Shown: positions 1 through 8,640, numbered from the stretch's first letter. The stretch: 64,000 nt of DNA from Rhizorhabdus histidinilytica (GCF_900167915.1 NZ_FUYM01000004.1:186001-250000); one strand, 5' to 3'. Program-made: numbers and translations. The notes: generated by a model not told the origin, from the sequence alone.

Positions 1-1
1 G

Positions 2-82
2 GACTTCCTCAGCGACGACGGCGACGACGAGGAGACCGACGAGATCGAGGACGAGGACGCCCTGACGATCGCGGCCGAATGA
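2..82 (+). CDS. C-terminal fragment of an acidic protein (partial)
   Basis: An open frame enters from the left edge and stops at TGA 80-82. The 26 visible residues are dominated by Asp and Glu and end in LTIAAE. Acidic tails of this kind occur on ParB-like and other accessory proteins found at this place in related conjugative elements, but nothing visible identifies the family. Only the tail is present, so no function is assigned. A hairpin and the next gene follow directly. Confidence 0.5.
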   Translation, partial: DFLSDDGDDEETDEIEDEDALTIAAE

Positions 83-90
83 CCCTCACG

Positions 91-120
91 GCGGGGAGCG
101 GAAAGCGGCCGCTTCCCCGC
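91..120 (+). terminator. Intergenic hairpin between the first two genes
   Basis: An inverted repeat pairs 91-101 with 109-120 (GCGGGGA-GCGG against CCGC-TTCCCCGC, one bulge) around a short A-rich loop. There is no T-tract, so it could be a terminator, a processing site or an mRNA stabiliser. It lies just upstream of the ribosome binding site of the next gene. Confidence 0.4.
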
Positions 121-141
121 ATCGTCGCAAGGAGATCTCCC

Positions 142-363
142 ATGATTGACCCCGACCCGTCCACCACGCGCCGCGTCGTCTTTCAGTATCTCGTGCCCGT
201 TCACGTCGAGGTCGAAGACGATCTCGTCGTTTGCGTCACCGTCATCGACGAAGCTCCGGTGCGCGATCCAACCCTGGTCGAAGGCGATGCCGGCTACCTG
301 CCGGGAGCCGTCGCCGCCGCCGACGATGGCCAGCCCTGGCCGTCCTGGCGGTTCGGCTACTGA
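142..363 (+). CDS. Small hypothetical protein, 73 aa
   Basis: I do not recognise this protein. The start at 142 is chosen because AAGGAGA at 129-135 is a strong ribosome binding site with proper spacing; a longer in-frame start at 79 would run back through the preceding hairpin. The product is acidic and soluble, with a central hydrophobic strand pattern (VHVEVEDDLVVCVTVIDE) that suggests a small beta-rich fold. It lies in a run of small accessory genes typical of the early region of alphaproteobacterial conjugative elements. Function is unknown. Confidence 0.55.
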   Translation: MIDPDPSTTRRVVFQYLVPVHVEVEDDLVVCVTVIDEAPVRDPTLVEGDAGYLPGAVAAADDGQPWPSWRFGY

Positions 364-387
364 CCGTCTTCGATCATCCCTCAACCC

Positions 388-439
388 AGCCCGGCCCCAA
401 GGTCCATAGTCTGCGCGGCTGTGCCGCGCGGGCCGGGCT
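388..439 (+). promoter_or_regulatory. Nested double hairpin upstream of the 461 gene
   Basis: The outer stem pairs AGCCCGGCCC (388-397) perfectly with GGGCCGGGCT (430-439). An inner stem pairs GCGCGGC (413-419) with GCCGCGC (423-429) across a TGT loop. TTTCTCGTTTC follows and the next start codon is 22 nt downstream. It could be an attenuator or a leaky terminator with an RNA fold. The outer-stem, inner-hairpin, TGY-loop layout resembles the elements at 7098 and 9627 but lacks their CGCGAGACA box. Confidence 0.5.
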
Positions 440-460
440 TTCTCGTTTCAGGAGCCTGTG

Positions 461-877
461 ATGGCCGACTATTTCACGCATTTCTCGTGCCTTCTCGACG
501 TGGGCACGCCCGAGAACGCCGCCCGCGCGCTCGATCTCTACAGCGCGCTGTCCGAGGACGGCGCATCTGAGGAACCACCCTCCGAAGGCTTCCTCCTCTC
601 GATCCAGCCGGAGCATGGCGGCAGCCAGCTCTGGATGCGCGACGGCGTGACCGGCGATCCCGAGCGTCTCATCCAGTTCGTGAAGCGCTGCGCCGCCGAG
701 TTCGGCCTCACCGGAAGATGGGGCTTCCAATACGCCAACACCTGCTCGCGGCCGCGCCTCGACGGGTTCGGCGGCGGCGCCCATGTCCTCGACCTCGCCA
801 CCGGCGAGACCGTGGACTGGATCTACACCGATGGCTGGCTCGACCAGATCATCTCCGGCGAGGGAGGCCCGCTATGA
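461..877 (+). CDS. Conserved-type hypothetical protein of the element, 138 aa
   Basis: The protein begins ADYFTHFSCLLDVG and contains no motif I can assign. ATG 461 is preferred over GTG 458 because GGAG at 451-454 is better spaced from it. It has no signal peptide or membrane segment; a Trp-rich C-terminal half (WGFQYANTC, VDWIYTDGWLDQ) suggests a compact alpha/beta domain. Its stop overlaps the next start (ATGA at 874-877), so it heads a translationally coupled three-gene set reaching 1430. The setting suggests an accessory or anti-host role in the element, but that is only inference. Confidence 0.65.
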   Translation: MADYFTHFSCLLDVGTPENAARALDLYSALSEDGASEEPPSEGFLLSIQPEHGGSQLWMRDGVTGDPERLIQFVKRCAAEFGLTGRWGFQYANTCSRPRLDGFGGGAHVLDLATGETVDWIYTDGWLDQIISGEGGPL

Positions 878-1137
878 GCATCCCCTCCCATGCCCGGTCC
901 AATTTCCAGACCCTGCTACGCGCAGCGGGCGACGGCAACCTCGCCCTCATGGAGTGCCTCGACGCAGCGACGGGCAGCCCGCGCTACGTCATCTGCGCGG
1001 TGGTGCGAGACAACGGCGATTACGTCTTCACGCCCTTCGGCCACCTTGCCGACGGCAATCCCTACGACGCCTATCTGCCGCCCGATCCCGACGACCCCGA
1101 AGGCTTCGTGCCGCCCGAGACGGGGGAGGCGCCATGA
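874..1137 (+). CDS. DUF6117-like small protein, 87 aa
   Basis: The protein reads SIPSHARSNFQTLLRAAGDG then LALMECLDAATG and FTPFGHLADGNPYDAYLPP, which matches my memory of the DUF6117 family of small proteins found in alphaproteobacterial mobile elements. Family length is similar. The start overlaps the upstream stop as ATGA, with AGGGAGG at 861-867 as ribosome binding site. The end overlaps the next start in the same way. No catalytic motif is visible and the biochemical role is unknown. The family name is from recall and could be wrong; the reading frame itself is secure. Confidence 0.65.
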   Translation: MSIPSHARSNFQTLLRAAGDGNLALMECLDAATGSPRYVICAVVRDNGDYVFTPFGHLADGNPYDAYLPPDPDDPEGFVPPETGEAP

Positions 1138-1430
1138 CCGACATCGACGCCATCTTCGCGGCGGATCGCCAGCATCCGCCGCACGAACGGTCGCTACCCT
1201 GGTCCGAGACCAGAGGCGGCGTCACCGTCATCGTCGAGCCCAAGCCCCACTGGGCCAGGGACATGCGGGCGTTCCGAGCCGACGCCTGCGAATATTGCGC
1301 CTACGCCGACTGGACCACGAATGGCGCGCACGCCAGGTTCTTCGGCCATGTCGATACCTGCGGCGATGACCTGATCCGCAAGGCCCGCAAGCTCGTCGCC
1401 TCCGAGATCGCGGGCGGGCTCTGGAACTGA
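1134..1430 (+). CDS. Small hypothetical protein with a Cys/His pattern, 98 aa
   Basis: This is the third gene of the coupled set, starting in an ATGA overlap. It contains DACEYCAYADWTTNGAHARFFGHVDTC, a spaced Cys-x2-Cys and His-x3-Cys arrangement that could bind zinc, though this is not a recognised finger. The protein is otherwise soluble, with no transmembrane segment. A strong intrinsic terminator begins eight bases after the stop, marking the end of this transcription unit. I do not recognise the family. Confidence 0.6.
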   Translation: MTDIDAIFAADRQHPPHERSLPWSETRGGVTVIVEPKPHWARDMRAFRADACEYCAYADWTTNGAHARFFGHVDTCGDDLIRKARKLVASEIAGGLWN

Positions 1431-1437
1431 TCCCCTC

Positions 1438-1469
1438 AAAAGCGCCCACCTCACGGTCGGGCGCTTTTT
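1438..1469 (+). terminator. Rho-independent terminator
   Basis: AAAAGCGCCC (1438-1447) pairs with GGGCGCTTTTT (1459-1469) across an 11-nt loop. The G/C stem followed by a run of five T is a classical intrinsic terminator, ending the small-gene operon. Confidence 0.85.
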
Positions 1470-1581
1470 CCGTGTGGGCGCCTGGAGAGTGAGAGGGCCG
1501 CCGGTACGGGTTGGAGCCGGTGCGGTCGAGAGAGAGGCCCGCGCGGGCTCACCCAATCCCGCTCTCCAAGAGATTCCGACC

Positions 1582-4500
1582 ATGACCATGATTTCCGCAT
1601 CCGCGGCGGCGTCCGCCGCCGCGCCGCTTCCGCTCGGCTCCAATCCCGAACCCGCCACCGCCATCTTCGCGGCCGCCGGCCTGCTGCTGCCCCGCCTCGA
1701 ACGCGGCGAACGCGTCGACGCGGCCGTCCTGCGCGCGGCGATGGAAACCGCCTTCGGCGCCTCGGACGCCAGCGGCGCCTGGGACTGGAAGACGGCCTAT
1801 GACGCCTGCGAAGCGGCGACTGTGCTGTTCCTCCGCAAATACGGGCGTGCGCTTTTCCGCAAAGCCGGGTCTCCGGCGGCCCGCCTTTCCGCGCTGTCGA
1901 AAATCGTCAACCTTCTGCCGACGCACACGCGGCGTTCGGCGCAGAGCCAGACCTTCCAGCAATTCTCGACGCCGATCCCGCTCGGCCTGGTCGCCGTCCA
2001 AGCCGCAGCCATCACCCCGGCCGACCGGGTGCTGGAGCCGTCGTCAGGCACCGGCCTGCTGGCCATCCTCGCCGAGATCGCCGGCGGCGCACTCGTCCTC
2101 AACGAGCTGGCCGACACCCGCGCCAGCCTGCTGTCGCTTCTCTTCCCGGCCATTTCCGTCACCCGATTCGATGCGGCGCAGATCGACGATCATCTCGATC
2201 CCGCCGTCGCGCCCAGCATTGTGCTGATGAATCCGCCCTTCTCGGCCATGGCCAATGTCGAGGGCCGCATGGCGGACGCGGCCTACCGCCATGTCGCCTC
2301 GGCCTTGGCGCGCCTGGCCCCGGGCGGCCGACTCGTGGCGATCACCGGCGCCAGCTTCGCGCCCGAAAATCCGGCCTGGCGGGACGCCTTCATCCGGTTG
2401 CAGGAGCGCGCGCGAGTCGTCTTCTCCGCCGCCATCGACGGCTCGGCTTATGCCAAACACGGCACCACCATCGAGACCCGCCTGACCGTCATCGACAAGC
2501 GGCCCGCCGACGATCCGGTCGCGTTCCCGGCGGCGCCTGGCGTCGCGCCGGACGTCGCCACCCTGCTGGGCTGGCTCGACGCGCGCCTGCCGGAACGGTC
2601 CGCCGTCGATCCCTCCGTCAGGGTTCCGGCTGTCGCACCTTCCACCCCGCGCAGCGTGCGCGGCTATATCAATCGCGCCGCCAGGGCCGTGCCGGCGACC
2701 GCGCCGATGGCCGAGCCGGAGGGCCTCCCGCTCGCCTATGAGACACAGGACTGGCTCGCCGGCGAAGGCGGCCGCCTGTCCGACGCCATCTATGAGGAAT
2801 ACGGATTGCAGGCGATCCGCATCGCCGGCGCCCAGGCCCATCCGACCCGGCTGGTGCAGTCGGCCGCGATGGCTTCGGTCGCTCCGCCCAAGCCGAGCTA
2901 CCGTCCCACGCTCCCGGCCAACATCCATGAGCTGCTGTCGGACGCCCAGCTCGAGACCGTCATCTACGCGGGCGAAGCACACGCCGACCATCTCGCCGGA
3001 TCGTGGATGGTGGACGCTACCTTCGATGTCGTCACCGCCGCGCGCGAGGATGCGACGAACGCCGTGCGCTTCCGGCGCGGCTTCATGATCGGCGACGGAA
3101 CCGGTGTCGGCAAAGGTCGTCAGTCCGCAGCGATCATTCTCGACAACTGGCTCCAGGGCCGCCGCAAGGCGGTGTGGATCAGCAAGTCCGACAAGCTGAT
3201 CGAGGACGCGCAGCGCGACTGGTCGGCCATCGGCATGGAACGCCTGCTAGTCACGCCGCTGTCGCGTTTCCCCCAGGGGCGGCCGATCACGCTGCCGGAA
3301 GGCGTCCTGTTTACGACCTATGCCACGCTACGCTCCGACGACCGTGGCGAGAAGGTTTCGCGCGTCCGGCAGATTGTCGAATGGTTGGGCTCCGATTTCG
3401 ACGGAGTCCTCATTTTCGACGAGGCGCACGCGATGCAGAACGCTGGCGGCGGCAAGGGAGAACGCGGCGACGTCGCCGCCTCGCAGCAGGGCCGCGCGGG
3501 TCTGCGGCTCCAGCACGCGCTGCCGAACGCCCGCGTCGTCTATGTCTCCGCGACCGGCGCCACCACGGTCCACAACCTCGCCTACGCCCAGCGGCTCGGC
3601 CTGTGGGGCGGCGAGGATTTTCCGTTCAGCACCCGCGCCGAGTTCATCGAGGCGATCGAGGCGGGCGGCGTCGCGGCGATGGAGGTGCTGGCCCGCGACC
3701 TGCGCGCGCTCGGCCTCTACACCGCCCGCTCGCTCTCCTTCGATGGCGTGGAATACGAACTGGTCGAGCACGCGCTGACGCCTGAGCAGACCCGCATCTA
3801 CGACGCCTATGCCGGTGCCTTCGCTATCATCCATAACCATCTGGATGCAGCGATGGAGGCGGCCAATATCACCGGCGCCACTGGCACGCTGAACCGGCAG
3901 GCCAAGTCCGCCGCCCGCTCGGCTTTCGAGAGCGCCAAGCAGCGCTTCTTCGGCCATTTGCTCACCAGCATGAAGACGCCGACCCTGATCCGGTCGATCG
4001 CTGCAGACCTGGAAGCCGGCCATGCCGCCGTCATCCAGATCGTCTCGACGGGCGAGGCGCTGATGGAACGTCGTCTGGCCGACCTGCCGACCGAAGAATG
4101 GAACGACGTCCGCGTCGACATCACGCCGAGGGAATACGTTCTCGACTACCTTGCCCATTCCTTCCCGGTGCAGCTCTACGAGCCGTTCACCGACAGCGGG
4201 GGCAATCTGTCGTCGCGGCCGGTCTATCACGACGGCCAGCCCGTCGAAAGCCGCGAGGCCGTCGCGCGCCGCGACGAGCTTATCGCGCAGCTCGCCTCCC
4301 TGCCGCCCGTGCCCGGCGCGCTCGACCAGATCGTCCAGCATTTCGGCGCCGAGCTGGTGGCGGAGGTCACGGGCCGATCGCGGCGCATCGTCCGCAAAAC
4401 CACCTCTTCCGGCGGCGACCGCCTCGTCGTCGAGAACCGCGCCGCGGCCGCCAATCTCGCCGAAACCCAGGCGTTCATGGATGACAGCAAGCGCATCCTG

Positions 4501-5928
4501 ATCTTCTCGGACGCTGGCGGCACCGGCCGCAGCTACCACGCGGAGCTTTCGGCGCGGAACACCCGGCTGCGCGTCCACTATCTGCTCGAACCCGGCTGGA
4601 AAGCCGACGCCGCCATCCAGGGCCTCGGCCGCACGCACCGGACCAATCAGGCGCAGCCGCCGCTGTTCCGGCCCATCGCCACGGACGTCCAGGCAGAGAA
4701 GCGCTTCCTCTCCACCATCGCCCGTCGGCTCGACACGCTGGGCGCGATCACCCGCGGCCAGCGCCAGACCGGCGGACAGGGCCTGTTTCGCCCCGAGGAC
4801 AATCTGGAAAGCGCCTATGCCCGCGATGCGCTGCGCCAGCTTTACCTCCTGCTGGTGCGCGGCAAGGTCGAAGGCTGCTCGCTCGAGCGCTTCGAGTCCG
4901 CCACCGGCCTAAAGCTGATGGACGCGAACGGCATCAAGGACGAGTTGCCGCCGATCACCACCTTTCTCAATCGGCTCCTGGCCCTGACCATCGAGCTTCA
5001 GGGCATCCTGTTCACTGCGTTCGAGCAGCTCCTCACTGCCAAGATCGAGGGCGCCATCGCCGCCGGCATTTATGATGTCGGGCTCGAGACGCTGACGGCG
5101 GAGGGCTTCACCGTCACCGGCCGCCAGACCATCTATACGCATCCGGGCACGGGCGCCGAGACCCGGCTGCTCACCATCGCGCAGCGAACCCGCAACCGCC
5201 CGGTCACGCTGGACGACGCGCTCGCCCATCTCGGTGAACCCGGCGCCAGGCTGCTTGTCAACGAACGGTCAGGGCGCGCCGCCGTCCAGATCCCCGCCAC
5301 CTCGATCATGCTCGACGACGGCGAGATCGAACGCCGCGTCCGGCTGATCCGGCCGATGGAATCGCACACCGTTCCTGTGAAGATGATGGGCGAGACGCAT
5401 TGGACCGAGGCGGAGCGGAGCGGCTTCGCCACAGCCTGGAGCGCCGAGGTCGCGGACGTGCCGGCGTTCGCGGACAGCACGATCCATATCGTCGCCGGCC
5501 TGCTGCTGCCGATCTGGAAGCGGCTGCCGAACGAGTCCACCCGCGTCTATCGGCTCCAGACCGACGAGGGCGAGCGGATCATCGGCCGCAAGGTCTCGCC
5601 CGCCTGGGCGGCCAACGCCACCGCGACCGGCGCAGCCGCGCTCACGCCCGCCGACGCCTTCATGGCGCTGATGGACGGGCGCACCATCCTCGACCTCGCC
5701 GAGGGGCTTCAGCTTCGCCGCGTCCGCGTCATGGGCGCCGAACGCATCGAACTGTCGGGCTTCACCGACACGATGCGCGAGCGTCTCACCGCCTACGGCC
5801 TGTTCCACGAAATCATCTCCTGGAAGCTCAGGATGTTCGTGCCGACAGATGCCGCCGGTCCCGTGGTGCTGGAGCGCGTGCTGGGCCGCTACCCGGTCCA
5901 GCGCATCGGCGAACGCGAGGCGGCGTGA
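1582..5928 (+). CDS. Methyltransferase / strawberry-notch SF2 helicase fusion, 1448 aa
   Basis: The N-terminal domain is an adenine-N6-type methyltransferase fold. Its SAM-binding segment is LEPSSGTGLLA, and NPPF at about residues 216-219 is motif IV. The second domain is a strawberry-notch-type SF2 ATPase, with Walker A GDGTGVGKG near residue 503 and the DEAH box FDEAHAMQNA near 611. A C-terminal helicase half follows, with the SNO signature GLGRTHRTNQAQPP. ATG 1582 is chosen because AAGAGATT lies just before it and the frame upstream lacks family features. Similar proteins are standard in tripartite-ICE and Tn4371-like elements. The methylase-helicase fusion recalls phage P1 DarB, suggesting an antirestriction or DNA-entry role, but that is inference. 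It is the first gene after the 1438-1469 terminator and its stop overlaps the Toprim gene as TGATG. Confidence 0.88.
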   Translation: MTMISASAAASAAAPLPLGSNPEPATAIFAAAGLLLPRLERGERVDAAVLRAAMETAFGASDASGAWDWKTAYDACEAATVLFLRKYGRALFRKAGSPAARLSALSKIVNLLPTHTRRSAQSQTFQQFSTPIPLGLVAVQAAAITPADRVLEPSSGTGLLAILAEIAGGALVLNELADTRASLLSLLFPAISVTRFDAAQIDDHLDPAVAPSIVLMNPPFSAMANVEGRMADAAYRHVASALARLAPGGRLVAITGASFAPENPAWRDAFIRLQERARVVFSAAIDGSAYAKHGTTIETRLTVIDKRPADDPVAFPAAPGVAPDVATLLGWLDARLPERSAVDPSVRVPAVAPSTPRSVRGYINRAARAVPATAPMAEPEGLPLAYETQDWLAGEGGRLSDAIYEEYGLQAIRIAGAQAHPTRLVQSAAMASVAPPKPSYRPTLPANIHELLSDAQLETVIYAGEAHADHLAGSWMVDATFDVVTAAREDATNAVRFRRGFMIGDGTGVGKGRQSAAIILDNWLQGRRKAVWISKSDKLIEDAQRDWSAIGMERLLVTPLSRFPQGRPITLPEGVLFTTYATLRSDDRGEKVSRVRQIVEWLGSDFDGVLIFDEAHAMQNAGGGKGERGDVAASQQGRAGLRLQHALPNARVVYVSATGATTVHNLAYAQRLGLWGGEDFPFSTRAEFIEAIEAGGVAAMEVLARDLRALGLYTARSLSFDGVEYELVEHALTPEQTRIYDAYAGAFAIIHNHLDAAMEAANITGATGTLNRQAKSAARSAFESAKQRFFGHLLTSMKTPTLIRSIAADLEAGHAAVIQIVSTGEALMERRLADLPTEEWNDVRVDITPREYVLDYLAHSFPVQLYEPFTDSGGNLSSRPVYHDGQPVESREAVARRDELIAQLASLPPVPGALDQIVQHFGAELVAEVTGRSRRIVRKTTSSGGDRLVVENRAAAANLAETQAFMDDSKRILIFSDAGGTGRSYHAELSARNTRLRVHYLLEPGWKADAAIQGLGRTHRTNQAQPPLFRPIATDVQAEKRFLSTIARRLDTLGAITRGQRQTGGQGLFRPEDNLESAYARDALRQLYLLLVRGKVEGCSLERFESATGLKLMDANGIKDELPPITTFLNRLLALTIELQGILFTAFEQLLTAKIEGAIAAGIYDVGLETLTAEGFTVTGRQTIYTHPGTGAETRLLTIAQRTRNRPVTLDDALAHLGEPGARLLVNERSGRAAVQIPATSIMLDDGEIERRVRLIRPMESHTVPVKMMGETHWTEAERSGFATAWSAEVADVPAFADSTIHIVAGLLLPIWKRLPNESTRVYRLQTDEGERIIGRKVSPAWAANATATGAAALTPADAFMALMDGRTILDLAEGLQLRRVRVMGAERIELSGFTDTMRERLTAYGLFHEIISWKLRMFVPTDAAGPVVLERVLGRYPVQRIGEREAA

Positions 5929-6959
5929 TGACCCGTCTCGACGCGACCGAACTCGCGCAGCGTCTCGGCCGGGAGGCCGAGGCGGTGTGCCGCCGCTATC
6001 TCGACGCCGGCCATCGCCAGGGGAACTACTGGCAGGTCGGCAATGTCCGCAACACGCCGGGACGCTCGATGTTCGTGCGCCTCAAGGCGACGGCGAAAGG
6101 GCCGGCAGGCAAATGGACCGACGCCGCCACCGGCGAGCATGGCGATCTGCTCGACGTGATCCGGGAGAGCTGCGGCCTCATCGACTTCGCCGATGTCGTC
6201 GAGGAAGCCCGCAGCTTTCTCAGCCTGCCGCGTCCCGAACCCGCGCCAGCGACGAAGAAGCCGCCGGGCGCGCCGGCCCCGTCAGGCTCGACCGAGGCGG
6301 CAAAGCGATTGTTCGCCATGTCGCAGCCGATCGGCGGCACCCCCGTAGAGGCGTATCTGCGCCATCGCGGCATTACGGCTTTGCACGGAGCAGCCAGCCT
6401 CCGCTTCCATCCGCGCTGCTATTACCGGCCGGACGATCATGGCCCGACCGAGACCTGGCCCGCGATGATCGCCGCCGTCACCGATCTTGAGGGCAAGATC
6501 ACCGGAGCGCATCGCACCTGGCTCGTCCCTGACGGCTCCGACAAGGCGCCCATCGAAACGCAGCGCAAGGCGATGGGCGACCTGCTCGGGGCTGCCGTCC
6601 GCTTCGAGATCGCCGGCGACGTGATGGCGGCGGGCGAAGGCATCGAAAGCGTCCTGTCGGCGCGTCAGGCGTTGCCATCCATGGCGATGGCGGCGGCGCT
6701 CTCCGCCGCCCACCTGGCCGCCATCCTGTTCCCCGAGACGCTGCGCCGGCTCTATATCGTCCGCGACAACGACCCGGCGGGTGACTGCGCGCGGGACAGC
6801 TTGGTCGGACGGGCAAATGCGGCCGGGATCGAGGCCATCGTGCTCTCGCCGGTGCTGGAGGACTTCAACGAAGACCTCCGGCGCCTCGGTCTCGATGCGC
6901 TCCGCGCCAGCCTGCGGGTGCAGCTCGCGCCGCAGGACGTCGCCCGCTTCATGGCTTGA
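5928..6959 (+). CDS. Toprim-domain (primase/topoisomerase-like) protein, 343 aa
   Basis: The N-terminal half resembles the DUF7146/zinc-ribbon-less primase-like region of plasmid Toprim proteins (GKWTDAATGEHGDLLDVI). The C-terminal Toprim fold carries the acidic Glu motif AAGEGIESVLSA near residue 235 and the DxD-like motif YIVRDNDPAGD near residue 275. These residues coordinate Mg2+ in DnaG-type primases. It probably primes or processes single-stranded DNA during element transfer or replication. The start codon overlaps the helicase stop (TGATG), so the two are translationally coupled. Length and position are as usual for these elements. Confidence 0.85.
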   Translation: MTRLDATELAQRLGREAEAVCRRYLDAGHRQGNYWQVGNVRNTPGRSMFVRLKATAKGPAGKWTDAATGEHGDLLDVIRESCGLIDFADVVEEARSFLSLPRPEPAPATKKPPGAPAPSGSTEAAKRLFAMSQPIGGTPVEAYLRHRGITALHGAASLRFHPRCYYRPDDHGPTETWPAMIAAVTDLEGKITGAHRTWLVPDGSDKAPIETQRKAMGDLLGAAVRFEIAGDVMAAGEGIESVLSARQALPSMAMAAALSAAHLAAILFPETLRRLYIVRDNDPAGDCARDSLVGRANAAGIEAIVLSPVLEDFNEDLRRLGLDALRASLRVQLAPQDVARFMA

Positions 6960-7266
6960 GGCGGCATAGCCGCCAGCGACGGACGCCACGGCTGCCGTCA
7001 TCATGCCCGCGGGCATGCGTCAACCATCGGAGAGGACCGCGCCTCGGCCTTCGAGAGGGCGATCGGCCCACAATCGGACCGGGCCGGCAATGGCGGCGGC
7101 CGACTATTTTCCGGCGCGCCCCTGCGGGGCGCTTTCCATCGCGAGACAAAATAGCCGGCCTTGGCCATCAAGGCCCTCGCTTCGCTCCGGCTGCCGGCCC
7201 GGCCCGACCGTGGGCTTCGTCGCCATGAAGGCCGCGACGGTCGCGGTCCAACCGACGGAGCATCCC
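6960..7266 (+). other. 307-bp leader region before the DUF2493 gene
   Basis: No credible gene lies here. It holds a nested hairpin (7098-7160) and a 21-nt box (7220-7240) that matches one upstream of the first DUF736 gene at 17 of 21 positions. The layout suggests an untranslated leader. An in-frame extension of the DUF2493 ORF through it would read across the hairpin and is not favoured. Confidence 0.6.
7098..7160 (+). ncRNA. Structured leader element, copy 1
   Basis: The outer stem pairs GGCCG-A-CTATTTT (7098-7110) with AAAATAG-C-CGGCC (7148-7160), with one mismatch. The inner stem pairs GCGCCCC (7116-7122) with GGGGCGC (7126-7132) across loop TGC. The 3' side of the inner stem is followed by TTTCCATCGCGAGACA. 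Copy 2 at 9627-9678 has the same plan with different stem sequences, so pairing is kept while bases change. It ends 106 nt before the DUF2493 start codon. Whether it acts as RNA or as DNA is not shown. Confidence 0.6.
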
Positions 7267-8193
7267 ATGAGCGAGCATGACGACTACGAACCCGAACACG
7301 CCGCATCACCGACCGACCAGATCACGCAGGAGCTTCAGCTCTACGGCTACCGCCCGTCCGAAGACGAAGCCGATCCCCGACCCGTGCCGGAAGACCGCAT
7401 CATCGAAGGCGCCGTCGCCGACATCTTCGACGCCCTGATCTCCACCGTGGCCGATACGAGCCTCGATCCCGACCTCGACGATCTCCTCTGGTCCACCGTC
7501 AACATGTTTCATCGCGCCGTCGAGCGGACCGACCGCAAGCTCGACGACAACGAGCAGGCGCAAAAGCGGCTCCAGCGCGAACAGGATGGCTCGGAGGTCA
7601 AATCCGTCCAGCTCGAACGCCTGATCGACCTCGGGCAATCGCTGATCGAACGGCGCGACAGCCTCGAAGTGTTTCGCGACAGCGCCGCCGACGCCTATCT
7701 TCGCGCCACCGGCTCACCCTGGTCCCAGCGCACGGGATCGCGCGTCAACCACCGCCGCCTCACCGCCGCGATGATCGACAGCCGCGACTTCATCGCCGCC
7801 AAGCGCCGCAGCGAAGCCGAAGTGCTCGTGCCCGCAGGTCCGAAGATCGCCTTCTCCGGCGGCGACACCGCCGATCACAGGCTGATCTGGGCCAAGCTCG
7901 ATCAGGTCCACGCCAAGCACCCCGACATGGTGCTGATGCACGGCGGTTCCCCGAAAGGCGCCGAGAAGATCGCCGCGCGTTGGGCCGAAACCCGCAAGGT
8001 GCCGCAAGTCGCCTTCAGGCCCGACTGGACGAAACACGCCAAGGCCGCACCGTTCAAGCGCAACGACGCCATGCTGGCGATCATGCCGATCGGCGTCCTC
8101 GTCTTCCCCGGCACAGGCATCCAGGACAATCTCGCCGACAAGGCCAGGAAGCTCGGCATCCCGGTCTATCGGTTCGGGACGGGCGGCGCGTGA
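7267..8193 (+). CDS. DUF2493 / YspA-like SLOG-family protein, 308 aa
   Basis: The C-terminal third has the cpYpsA-related SLOG signature: KIAFSGGDTADHRLIWAKLD, then MVLMHGGSPKGAEKIAARWA and a late GVLVFPGTGIQDNL. SLOG folds bind nucleotide-derived ligands. The N-terminal 180 residues are helical and charged, with a possible coiled coil near ERTDRKLDDNEQAQKRLQRE. ATG 7267 begins MSEHDDYEPEH, typical of the family; the longer frame upstream is leader sequence. This gene is a regular member of the early region of these conjugative elements. The ligand and biological role are unknown. It may sense nucleotide signals or handle incoming DNA-linked nucleotides. Confidence 0.85.
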   Translation: MSEHDDYEPEHAASPTDQITQELQLYGYRPSEDEADPRPVPEDRIIEGAVADIFDALISTVADTSLDPDLDDLLWSTVNMFHRAVERTDRKLDDNEQAQKRLQREQDGSEVKSVQLERLIDLGQSLIERRDSLEVFRDSAADAYLRATGSPWSQRTGSRVNHRRLTAAMIDSRDFIAAKRRSEAEVLVPAGPKIAFSGGDTADHRLIWAKLDQVHAKHPDMVLMHGGSPKGAEKIAARWAETRKVPQVAFRPDWTKHAKAAPFKRNDAMLAIMPIGVLVFPGTGIQDNLADKARKLGIPVYRFGTGGA

Positions 8194-8472
8194 GCGCCGT
8201 CCGCATTTCATGGACGTCCCAACATGGCCGCGAGACAGATTGGCATGAGCGTCGTTGGCCGACGACCGCTCCCGTCGCGGAGCGCCACCCCCGCTTCTCC
8301 GCGCTGATCCTCGGTCAGACTGATCGCCTGACGCCATCAACCCGTGAAGGGTCGGCTACGCCTTGCGTGCCGCCGCTCCGGCTACGCCTGCGCGGTGATT
8401 GCAGCTCTCAGTCCGACACGTCGGGCGCCTGTCAGCGGGGGTGGTCCTCCGCTCGAAACAGGAGCCGGATCG
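8194..8472 (+). other. 279-bp region without a convincing gene
   Basis: One frame from 8344 could extend the next small gene upstream, but its composition is Arg/Pro-rich and shadow-like. Two near copies of a short motif occur (GGCTACGCCT at 8352-8361 and 8389-8398). I see no clear promoter or terminator. Confidence 0.4.
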
Positions 8473-8640
8473 ATGTCCTTCAGCGACGCCCACGCCTTCG
8501 CCTTCAGCCTCGCCACCAGCCTGATGGCCGTCATCGTCATCTTCCGCGCCGGCGACGGCACGCTCTCGGTCATGCCCGCCAGTGAATATGACGGCGACCT
8601 CTCGCAGATCGTCCGCGAAATCGATCCCTTCGCTCCATGA
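8473..8640 (+). CDS. Small hypothetical protein, 55 aa
   Basis: GGAG at 8461-8464 precedes ATG 8473 with good spacing. The 55-residue product begins MSFSDAHAFAFSLATSLMAV and ends acidic (DLSQIVREIDPFAP). One hydrophobic stretch, near residues 8-26, could be a membrane anchor or a buried helix. I do not recognise the family. Similar tiny genes are common between the DUF2493 and DUF736 genes of such elements, but I cannot confirm homology from the sequence alone. Confidence 0.45.
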   Translation: MSFSDAHAFAFSLATSLMAVIVIFRAGDGTLSVMPASEYDGDLSQIVREIDPFAP

